A program made the position numbers and the translations under genes. The notes below the pieces were generated by a model that saw only the letters and a list, made by a program, of their open reading frames with translations, had not been told where the DNA came from and did not search any database. From Bordetella parapertussis (GTDB lineage: Bacteria > Pseudomonadota > Gammaproteobacteria > Burkholderiales > Burkholderiaceae_C), in NCBI GenBank assembly GCA_945871945.1, contig CAMBXY010000060.1:1-8751 (forward strand): a stretch of DNA of 8,751 nt. The letters run 5' to 3'. Positions 1 through 5,903 of the stretch are shown here, piece after piece; within the stretch, counting starts at the first letter, position 1; each line of letters starts with the position of its first letter.

Positions 1-32
1 AATTGCAAAATATCACGGCGCGAAATTGACAT
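1..32 (-). CDS. Start of a Tat-exported protein (5' fragment, runs off the left edge)
   Basis: Only the first ten codons lie in the window; they read MSISRRDILQ from an ATG at 32-30. A strong Shine-Dalgarno sequence AAGGAG at 43-38 lies 5 nt before it, which fixes the start. The S-R-R-D-I-L core fits the twin-arginine motif (S/T-R-R-x-F/I-L), so export of a folded, often cofactor-containing protein through the Tat system is likely. The gene is divergent from the phosphodiesterase gene at 212, whose product also carries a Tat motif. Nothing in the window identifies the mature protein. Confidence rests on the RBS and motif together, since ten codons alone prove little. Confidence 0.6.
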   Translation of the reverse strand, partial: MSISRRDILQ

Positions 33-211
33 GAAATCTCCTTGTGCGAGTCAGAAGTTCATTGTGTGAGCCACTGATTGATTTGTCTAGATCAGGCAAT
101 CCCTAGGTGTTACTCATCATTCCATGCAAGAGGAGCGCTAAAATCCTCCCAAATACTCGCATATGATTTGCAGGTTCTAACCCGTCCAACGTCAAAGACT
201 CGAGGCTTTCT
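33..211. other. Divergent intergenic region between two Tat-substrate genes
   Basis: These 179 nt must hold the promoters for the leftward gene (start at 32) and the rightward phosphodiesterase (start at 212). I see no convincing paired -35/-10 on either strand and no clear Pho box. A short inverted repeat GAGGA...TCCTC lies around 131-148 with a loop of about nine bases and no T-run, so I do not call it a terminator. In the phosphodiesterase frame the nearest upstream stop is TGA at 164-166 and no ATG follows it before 212. Confidence 0.5.
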
Positions 212-1405
212 GTGATACCCGGATTAATCAAGCGTCGCTCGTTTTTGGCCGCTGTACCTGCCTTGTTTGGCTTTGACAACCTTCATGCACAAAGCACTGG
301 CTGGAAGACGCTAGACGGCCGTGCTCCTCTCTTAATTGCGCACCGCGGTGCATCAGGCTATCGGCCCGAACACACGCTGGCGGCCTATGCGCTGGGCATT
401 GATCAAGGCGCAGATTTCATCGAACCCGATTTGGTTCTTAGCAAGGATGGTGTGTTGCATGCAAGGCATGAACCCATGCTGGCTAGGGTGCAATTGGAGG
501 CTGACGGACGGAGCATCAAGCGAAATTCTGGTGGGCACCCCGAGCTTCATCGCAGCGATACCAGTACCAACGTCTGGCAGCTTGAGAAATACGCCGAGCG
601 CCTTGTAATCAAGCAGCTTGACGGCAAGCCTGTGGGTGGCTGGTTCGCAGAAGACTTTACAGCCGCCGAACTCCGGGCCGATGTGCGCGCGCAGGAACGC
701 TTGCGCGATTTGCGCCAAGCCAACAATGCTTTCAACGACCGCTACCCCATTCCCACCCTGGCCGAAGTCATTGTGCTAGCCCAGCTTCGCAGCAAGGAAT
801 TGGGTCGCACGATCGGCATTTATCCTGAGACTAAGCACCCTAGCTACTTTAAGAGCTTCACCGACGCCAAAGGCTTGCCACGCATGGAAGACCTGCTTGT
901 GGCGCAGCTGCACACGGCCTATGGCAACGTCCGCGAAGCGCCGGTGTTCATTCAGTCCTTCGAAGTCAACAATCTTCAGTACCTGCGAACTAAGACGAAG
1001 ATGCAAATGGTACAACTTCTTAGCGCTGGTGGGCAGCCGTACGATTTTCAGCTGGCTGGCGACAAGCGCAGTTATCAAGATCTGGCACGTTCGTCGGGCC
1101 TAGACTTTCTCAAGGGCCATGTCGATGGCATCGGCGCGCACACGCAGCTCATTGTGCCCAGCGACGGCCGTCGCTTGCAGTCACCAACGGCATTGATATC
1201 CGAGGCCCATGCACGTGGCTTGCCAGTGCATGGCTGGACGTTTCGCGCCGAGAGCCAGTTCTTGCCTGCAGAGCTAGCTCGCGGTGTCGGCCCCACAGCG
1301 CATGGTGACATGGCAGCCCAATTGCGCGTGTTCATTGAAGCTGGCATGGATGGTTTCTTCACCGATCACCCAGACTTAGGCCGTGCGGTCTTAGGCAAGA
1401 CATAG
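212..1405 (+). CDS. Tat-exported glycerophosphodiester phosphodiesterase (GlpQ-like)
   Basis: The 397-residue product belongs to the GDPD family, metal-dependent TIM-barrel enzymes that hydrolyse glycerophosphodiesters to glycerol-3-phosphate and an alcohol. The N-terminus K-R-R-S-F-L-A (residues 7-13), a hydrophobic stretch and H-A-Q (25-27) form a Tat signal peptide, so it should act in the periplasm like GlpQ. The family signature H44-R45-G-A-S-G...P-E-H-T, the metal ligands E71 and D73 and a second histidine H86 are all present. The C-terminus has the barrel motifs HGWTFR and GMDGFFTDHPD. Length is slightly above E. coli GlpQ (358 in the precursor). The start is a GTG with only a weak GAGG at 202-205, but no ATG exists between it and the in-frame stop at 164-166. 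It probably supplies phosphate or glycerol-3-phosphate from phospholipid debris. Confidence 0.92.
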   Translation: MIPGLIKRRSFLAAVPALFGFDNLHAQSTGWKTLDGRAPLLIAHRGASGYRPEHTLAAYALGIDQGADFIEPDLVLSKDGVLHARHEPMLARVQLEADGRSIKRNSGGHPELHRSDTSTNVWQLEKYAERLVIKQLDGKPVGGWFAEDFTAAELRADVRAQERLRDLRQANNAFNDRYPIPTLAEVIVLAQLRSKELGRTIGIYPETKHPSYFKSFTDAKGLPRMEDLLVAQLHTAYGNVREAPVFIQSFEVNNLQYLRTKTKMQMVQLLSAGGQPYDFQLAGDKRSYQDLARSSGLDFLKGHVDGIGAHTQLIVPSDGRRLQSPTALISEAHARGLPVHGWTFRAESQFLPAELARGVGPTAHGDMAAQLRVFIEAGMDGFFTDHPDLGRAVLGKT

Positions 1406-1421
1406 AACAAGACGATGTTTA

Positions 1422-1838
1422 TCAGGAGTTCAAAATGGGACTGCCAGTTTTAATCAGTTCATCTAATATAAAAAACGCATCTTTGGCTGAAGCTTTATAG
1501 GGATCAAATTCTGGATGGGCCATCTGAACCATGGGGTCGTCTTTAGACAAATAGACCAGCGCCATCGACCATTGACCAAAACTTCTTTGCGTAATTTCTT
1601 CCATCGACAGCAGCTCAACATTGTGGTGGTTTCGATCAGACATGATGCGAGCGTAAAGCAAATTGACTTGAGATCTCTCGCCTTCCAAGACTTGCAACCA
1701 CAAGCCTGAGCCTTGACATAAAACACCCGTGATATTTTCTTTTTTGTTGTGGGCGGTAGATTTTTCTAAAATCAAGGTGGTCATTGTGGTTGTCACGGGG
1801 CCAACGGGTTGGCTGACATACAAGAGGCGTACAAGCAT
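1422..1838 (-). CDS. Short BLUF-domain blue-light sensor (FAD-binding)
   Basis: This 138-residue protein is a stand-alone BLUF domain (blue-light sensor using FAD) with a C-terminal cap of about 40 residues, like PixD or BlrB. Matching AppA numbering, Tyr7 = Y21, Asn31 = N45, Gln49 = Q63, Trp90 = W104 and Met92 = M106, all with the same spacing. The family cores ITGVL (36-40) and LQVLEG (48-53) are intact, so flavin photochemistry should be functional. No signal peptide or output domain is present, hence a cytoplasmic protein that signals through a separate partner; none is recognisable nearby. The ATG at 1838 has AGGAG at 1849-1845 with 6 nt spacing. Its stop lies 16 nt from the stop of the convergent phosphodiesterase gene. 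Confidence 0.93.
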   Translation of the reverse strand: MLVRLLYVSQPVGPVTTTMTTLILEKSTAHNKKENITGVLCQGSGLWLQVLEGERSQVNLLYARIMSDRNHHNVELLSMEEITQRSFGQWSMALVYLSKDDPMVQMAHPEFDPYKASAKDAFFILDELIKTGSPILNS

Positions 1839-2023
1839 GAGAGGCTCCTTTTAAAAGTAGCAAAGCAATCCATCAGAAACATCTTCAGCTGATTACAAAA
1901 CCGACATGAGCTTATCTCACTCCTCTGCGTTGTCAAATCAAAAACTGAATAACTTGTCCTGATATTGGCGAACCCAAGCTTCGCTGCGCCTTCAAAGCTC
2001 GGTTGCTAATTTGGAAATTTGCC
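1839..2023. other. Intergenic region upstream of the BLUF gene and downstream of the permease
   Basis: This 185-nt AT-rich gap contains the BLUF Shine-Dalgarno sequence and a perfect minus-strand TTGACA at 1936-1931, about 95 nt before the BLUF start. The best partner at 16 nt is TAAGCT (1914-1909), which matches the -10 consensus at three of six positions, so a promoter is possible but weakly supported. A 5-bp stem GCGAA/TTCGC with loop GCTTGGG occurs on the minus strand near 1969-1985. It has no T-run after it, so I do not call it the permease terminator. Confidence 0.35.
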
Positions 2024-3349
2024 TCAATTCAGCTGGAGATTTTTTTCTCGACTGCGCAAAATCAACAAGGCCAAAACACCGCTGGCAATGAGCCCCATGG
2101 AAACATGAATGGCTTTTTGTGATATGGCATAAGTGATGCTGGAGTAAGTCAGCCATGCACAGGCGGCGCAAAAAATCAGGGGAAGCACTGGGTACAGCGG
2201 CACCTTGAAGGGGCGAGTGGTGTGCTTGTCTGTGTGCCTTAGCCACAGCAAGGCCAGCCCCACCAGAAACAAGAAACCCCAGAAGACAGGGGCGGTAAAT
2301 TCAACCATGGCAGAAAAGCCGTCGGCTTCTTGAGTGCCCAATGCAATCAAACCAATGCTGATCAGGGCTTGCAAAAGCAAGGCTTGTTTGGGGCTTCCAA
2401 TGTCGAGTTGCCATTGCCCAAGTTTGCGCAGAGCTTTCCAGTCATTGCCCACTGCAAAGTTGGTCCGAGCCCCTACAAACATGGTGGCGTTGATGCTGGT
2501 CAAGGCAGCAATGGCCACAAACAAGCCCAGCGCTTTTTGCGCCAAAGGACCAAAGGCCAATCCCAGCAAGTCGCTTGCAGCGGTTTTGCTTTGGCTCAAG
2601 CCGCTCACGCCCAAGCCCAATAGCAAGGCTGTATTGACCAGCAGGTAGATGACCGTCAAGGTCATCATGCTGACCAAGATCACCCAGACCATGGTGCGAG
2701 GCCCACCCTTTAATTCAGCCGATATGTAGGCCGCTTCGTTCCAACCGCCGAAGGTCAGCAATACAAAAACCAGACACAGCCCCCATTGCGTTGGCGCAGG
2801 CGTTTGCGCAAACCATTGAACAGCGCCAGATGCGGGCGCATCGACCCAAAAGCCTGCCACGACAACGGCCAACAAACCGACAATTTCAGTCATGGTCAAC
2901 CAGGTTTGCATGCGTGAAGAGGCGTGAATGCCGGCAAGGTTGACCGCTGTCAAAAACACCACAACGAGCAGCGCCCAGATCACACTAGAGTAGGTGCCCA
3001 GGCTGACCAGCGTGCTGATGTAATCGCCAAAAACAAAAGCCAACAAGGCGATGGAGCCTGTGTTGATGATCATGGCGCGAGACCAGCCATAGGTGAAAGA
3101 AATGTTACGTCCAAAAGCCCGGTGCAGGAAATGATAATCACCGCCTGCATTGGGGTAGGCCGTACAAAGTTCTGCATAGCAAAGCGCGCCCACGATGGAG
3201 ATCAGGGCCCCGGCCAGCCACAAAACCAGTGCCCAGCCTGCATCGCCGCTGATGGCGGCAACCAGTGAGGGGGTTTTGAAAATGCCGGCACCAATCACAA
3301 TGCCCACAATCAGCGCCACGGCTGAAAAGGGGTGCAACAGGCGGCGCAT
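2024..3349 (-). CDS. APC-superfamily amino-acid permease (LAT/SteT-like, 12 TM)
   Basis: The 441-residue protein is an inner-membrane secondary transporter of the amino acid-polyamine-organocation superfamily. The first membrane helix contains the substrate-binding GAGIFKTP motif (about residues 20-27). The sixth carries G-G-W-N-E-A-A-Y, typical of the LAT/SteT branch. About twelve hydrophobic segments can be counted, from residues 9-30 to the last near 412-432, with a short basic tail. The substrate cannot be told from sequence. The ATG at 3349-3347 shares one base with the TGA of the upstream methyltransferase gene and has no good Shine-Dalgarno sequence, so translational coupling is likely. 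A TTG one codon earlier (3352) could also serve as the start. No clear terminator follows. Confidence 0.88.
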   Translation of the reverse strand: MRRLLHPFSAVALIVGIVIGAGIFKTPSLVAAISGDAGWALVLWLAGALISIVGALCYAELCTAYPNAGGDYHFLHRAFGRNISFTYGWSRAMIINTGSIALLAFVFGDYISTLVSLGTYSSVIWALLVVVFLTAVNLAGIHASSRMQTWLTMTEIVGLLAVVVAGFWVDAPASGAVQWFAQTPAPTQWGLCLVFVLLTFGGWNEAAYISAELKGGPRTMVWVILVSMMTLTVIYLLVNTALLLGLGVSGLSQSKTAASDLLGLAFGPLAQKALGLFVAIAALTSINATMFVGARTNFAVGNDWKALRKLGQWQLDIGSPKQALLLQALISIGLIALGTQEADGFSAMVEFTAPVFWGFLFLVGLALLWLRHTDKHTTRPFKVPLYPVLPLIFCAACAWLTYSSITYAISQKAIHVSMGLIASGVLALLILRSREKNLQLN

Positions 3350-4185
3350 CAAGGTCGAGTCATTTCGACGGATGTGCTTGTGAAATCAGCCACCAAAGTG
3401 CCAGTTAAGCGGCGACCGTCCACACGGCCAGAGAAGGCGTGCACCTTGCGGTCTGGGGTGATGAATTGAAACTTGACCTCATCGCCGCGCAATTTGGCGC
3501 CCAGCAGGTCGAAGGTTTGGCCGCCACGTGTCAGTGTGCCGCCTATATTTTGATAGGACTGGCTGATGTTCAAGCGAAGCGGCCCGCCTTCCATGCCGTT
3601 CATGAACCAAGCGCCATCAATTTGTGCGGGGACCACCCAAAAATGGGCCCTCCAATGCAGATCCGACACGGTTTCATCGGGCTCCCAATCACCCATGTTG
3701 AAGGTGTTAGAGACCACGCGGGTACCGGGCTTCATCTTGAGCAAAATGGGGCGCAGCTTGATGTTGAGGTGCGGCATCAGGTAAAGGGTGACCACGGTTG
3801 CAGAGCTGAAGTCTTCTTGGAAGATATCCCCCGTGATGATTTTCACTTTGTCGGCCAGGCCTGCTTCGGCTACTTTGCGCCGTGCAAATTGAGCCATGTC
3901 GGGGTTGTATTCAATGCCCACCGATTTCGCGCCATATTTGCGCGTTGCAGTAATGGCAATGATGCCGTCGCCCGCGCCCAAATCAAACAAGGTGTCTTTG
4001 CCGTTCACCTTGGCAGCTTCAAGCATTTTGTCAATCAGGCCTTCTGGGGTGGGAACCCAGATCACATCTTTGCCTTCTTGACCCACCATAGGCTTGTACT
4101 CCGCGGAAGCGGTGGTAGTCGATGCGAAGGCCAAATTCAGCCAGCTGGTCAGTAGCACGTACAACAAAAAACGAGACAACTTCAT
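3349..4185 (-). CDS. Exported class I SAM-dependent methyltransferase, FAM173-like, with C-terminal beta-rich domain
   Basis: The 278-residue product opens with a signal peptide: K2/R5, a hydrophobic core (6-18), and A-F-A before Ser22. A Rossmann-fold methyltransferase follows. Motif I is F-D-L-G-A-G-D-G (67-74), the acidic ribose-binding residue is E92 in GIEYNP, and GDIF lies at 119-122. The entry motif V-P-T-P-E (44-48) and the L-Y-L-M-P strand (134-138) resemble the FAM173 lysine methyltransferases (ANTKMT, ATPSCKMT). Residues about 208-278 form a Gly-rich beta-pattern domain that I cannot name. The start is ATG 4185, because AGGAG at 4196-4192 sits 6 nt before it; a TTG at 4191 would abut the ribosome site. 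Positive residues before the hydrophobic segment place the catalytic domain in the periplasm whether or not the peptide is cleaved. The protein substrate is unknown. Confidence 0.85.
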   Translation of the reverse strand: MKLSRFLLYVLLTSWLNLAFASTTTASAEYKPMVGQEGKDVIWVPTPEGLIDKMLEAAKVNGKDTLFDLGAGDGIIAITATRKYGAKSVGIEYNPDMAQFARRKVAEAGLADKVKIITGDIFQEDFSSATVVTLYLMPHLNIKLRPILLKMKPGTRVVSNTFNMGDWEPDETVSDLHWRAHFWVVPAQIDGAWFMNGMEGGPLRLNISQSYQNIGGTLTRGGQTFDLLGAKLRGDEVKFQFITPDRKVHAFSGRVDGRRLTGTLVADFTSTSVEMTRP

Positions 4186-4252
4186 GATCAACTCCTTGCT
4201 AAATTCATGTGACTGGGTGAAAAAAACGTGTCTATTGTCGTCTAAATAGAGT

Positions 4253-5173
4253 TCAGTGCCCGGTCATGACCAGACGCCAAGAGCGCCATTGACCGGCATC
4301 GCCGGTTTGGCCATCTATGACTTGAAGCTGCCACCCCATAGGCTGGCCCGCTGCAATGCTTTGCACACTTGCTTGTAGGTTCTCGCCCATGTGTCGAACA
4401 CTGTGAAAAGTCCACCCTTTGGAAAAGTCGCCATACGGTGGGGGCAAATTGCTAGGGCATGAATGCGGTTTTGCAAGCAGGCTGCGTGTGCCAGAGGGTG
4501 AAATCAGAACCACTTCAAGATCGGCACCATAAACATGGTCAACCGCCAGCGTCACCTGCACAGACTCCACAATTTTGAGGTCGCTGCCCTCTAAGCGGTT
4601 CGAACTGATTATCGCTGGGGCAGGGCGATCGCCAATGGGCAGGTCTACCCGCAGTGTTCCACTGTCGCAACGCTTTTCTGTTGGCAAACCAATGAAGTTG
4701 CGCGCCGCTGAAACCGCGTCACCGGCATGCACACGTCCAAAACCCACCCGCGGATAAAAACCATGCGCATTCATGGCCGAGGGCTCAGTCAGCTCAGACC
4801 CAAGATCGGCCGGACGGGCTGTGCGCGCTAGCAGCCAACGCACATCGCGCCAACTCAGTCGCGGGTTAGCCTCTAGCATCAGGGCCACCACACCAGACAC
4901 CATGGGTGCTGCTGCCGATGAGCCGCCCGCAAATTCTGCATAGTCGGCACTTTCGGGCAGGCTGCCACTCGCCAAGCCACGCGAACCAGAAATATCGGTG
5001 GTCCAGATGTCTGCACCCGCATCGGAGCGGCGCCAAAGGCTCATGGAGGGCGCACTGATTAAGACATTGGCACCGGGCTCGGCATAAGACGATGGGCGAC
5101 CGCGGTGGTCCACCGCCCCCACGGTTAAAACACCAGGGTGGTTGGCATACCCATCTCGGTTTGTGTCTTCATT
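4253..5173 (-). CDS. C-terminal half of the S8 protease: Ser part of the catalytic domain and P (Homo B) domain
   Basis: This frame continues the protease for about 306 residues from 5173. It begins with the conserved NRDGYANHPGVLTVGAVD segment. The active-site serine lies in G-G-S-S-A-A-A-P (S320 in the joined protein). Residues from about 400 to 540 form a P domain: a paired hydrophobic beta pattern with DHVYGADLEVVLISPSGT, WTFHSV and a final W-R-S-W-R-L strand. P domains pack against and stabilise kexin-type catalytic domains. The only apparent start in this frame is a GTG at 5122, inside the conserved TVGAVD strand with no ribosome site, so independent translation is unlikely. Confidence 0.8.
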   Translation of the reverse strand, partial: NEDTNRDGYANHPGVLTVGAVDHRGRPSSYAEPGANVLISAPSMSLWRRSDAGADIWTTDISGSRGLASGSLPESADYAEFAGGSSAAAPMVSGVVALMLEANPRLSWRDVRWLLARTARPADLGSELTEPSAMNAHGFYPRVGFGRVHAGDAVSAARNFIGLPTEKRCDSGTLRVDLPIGDRPAPAIISSNRLEGSDLKIVESVQVTLAVDHVYGADLEVVLISPSGTRSLLAKPHSCPSNLPPPYGDFSKGWTFHSVRHMGENLQASVQSIAAGQPMGWQLQVIDGQTGDAGQWRSWRLVMTGH

Positions 5174-5874
5174 GGGCCCCCATTGCCAGCAGCAAATACG
5201 ACCACCATGCCCAAGCCACGACGCCCTTGCTCAAGCGCCGCTGTCATGGCTTCGCGCCATGCAGGGTCGCTGCTTTGGTAGGTCCAGGCCTGACCGCTTT
5301 TTGAATCAAGAGCGCCCCAACTGTTGTTGACGATGTCTGCACCTAGGTCGATGGCCGAGCGCAAGCCCCCCGCCACCAAGCCCGTTGAAACGCCGTCGTA
5401 GGCCAAGAACTTGGCTTGCGGCGCTACGCCTCTTCCGCCTAAGCTGTTGTTGGCGCTGGCCACCGCAATGCCGACCACGGCCGTGCCATGAGCGTCGTCC
5501 CATTGGCCAGCTTTGTCGTTGTAAAGTGCGCCTGCTGGTGCTGCAGGTGGCGAAGGATCTAGGGTAGGAAGCGTGCCATTGAGGGTGTACAAATTGGCCA
5601 CCAAGTCGGGATGACTTAATTGCACCGCGCCATCCACAAAGGCAATCAGCACGCCTCGCCCTGTTTCCTGAACTCCTTGCAAACCAATGTCCATGCCAGC
5701 TACACCACCACTTTGTCCGGTGTTAAACAAGTGCCATTGGCGATTAACTAAAGGGTCAGGACCTGGCGTTACAGGCGGCACGGCGGGTGCAGCCAACAAG
5801 GCCTTTGATTCCTCGCCTCCGCCGCAGCCGATCAGCATCCCCATCAATAGCAAGCAGCTTATTGCATTTCTCAT
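5125..5874 (-). CDS. N-terminal half of the S8 protease: lipoprotein signal and Asp/His part of the catalytic domain
   Basis: This frame gives 249 residues. A lipoprotein signal ends in the lipobox L-I-G-C with Cys17, followed by Gly, which predicts outer-membrane anchoring. After a Pro-rich linker (30-41), QWHLFNTGQ (46-54) is the usual entry of kexin-like S8 domains. The catalytic Asp is D81 in V-D-G-A-V, where the family normally has D-x-G. The catalytic His is H129 in HGTAVVG, NNSWG is at 183-187, and the oxyanion Asn is N231 in AAGNGG. The last 15 residues after P234 are out of frame and the chain ends at TAA 5127-5125. The ATG at 5874 is preceded by GAAGG at 5888-5884. Confidence 0.85.
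   Translation of the reverse strand: MRNAISCLLLMGMLIGCGGGEESKALLAAPAVPPVTPGPDPLVNRQWHLFNTGQSGGVAGMDIGLQGVQETGRGVLIAFVDGAVQLSHPDLVANLYTLNGTLPTLDPSPPAAPAGALYNDKAGQWDDAHGTAVVGIAVASANNSLGGRGVAPQAKFLAYDGVSTGLVAGGLRSAIDLGADIVNNSWGALDSKSGQAWTYQSSDPAWREAMTAALEQGRRGLGMVVVFAAGNGGPMKTQTEMGMPTTLVF
5171..5181 (-). other. Frame-change site with slippery-type heptamer G GGC CCA
   Basis: On the minus strand the run GGGGGCCCAAT spans 5181-5171. In the upstream frame the codons are GGG GGC CCA, so 5179-5173 reads G GGC CCA and fits the X XXY YYZ form of -1 frameshift sites. A one-base slip back makes the next codon AAT (5173-5171) and enters the downstream frame exactly where the family alignment needs it. 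A single-base loss from a G or C run would leave the same footprint. I found no upstream Shine-Dalgarno-like stimulator or nearby strong stem-loop. Confidence 0.5.
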
Positions 5875-5903
5875 GGGGTCTGGCCTTCACCTCTGCAATC
5901 GCA

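Larger units (their letters stand above)
4253..5874 (-). pseudogene. Kexin-like S8 serine protease lipoprotein, interrupted by one frame change
   Basis: Two reading frames together encode one subtilisin/kexin-type protease. Reading 5874-5173 and then shifting back one base to continue at 5173 gives about 540 residues: lipoprotein signal, S8 catalytic domain with D81, H129, N231 and S320, and a P (Homo B) domain to the end. The joined junction reads GNGGP then NEDTNRDGYANHPG, which is what this family shows after the oxyanion Asn. The separate frames are each inactive, since the first lacks Ser and the second lacks Asp, His and a secretion signal. No other lesion is visible, so the event is recent, a base-call error, or recoded. 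The gene starts 29 nt after the Bug gene and ends 67 nt before the methyltransferase start. Confidence 0.85.

Noticed and set aside
33..211. Pho box or PhoB site between the divergent Tat genes
   Set aside because: No pair of CTGTCAT-like repeats with proper spacing could be found on either strand.
1435..1500. A 21-codon plus-strand ORF starting ATG at 1435 with AGGAG 6 nt before it, directly after the phosphodiesterase stop
   Set aside because: It lies wholly antisense to the 3' end of the BLUF gene, which is clearly coding, and its peptide shows no recognisable feature; the ribosome-site match is most likely chance.
1908..1936. TTGACA at 1936-1931 as a sigma-70 promoter for the BLUF gene
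   Set aside because: No acceptable -10 hexamer occurs at 16-18 nt; the best (TAAGCT) matches three of six positions, so I mention it only in the region note.
3439..4155. Long plus-strand open frame (238 codons) opposite the methyltransferase
   Set aside because: It is a shadow frame of a gene with clear family motifs, has no ribosome site and shows no coding-like composition.
4220..4250. Minus-strand hairpin TCTATT/AATAGA followed by T7 after the protease stop
   Set aside because: The stem is only six mostly A-T pairs with an eight-base loop and is four bases away from the T-run, so it is too weak to call a terminator.
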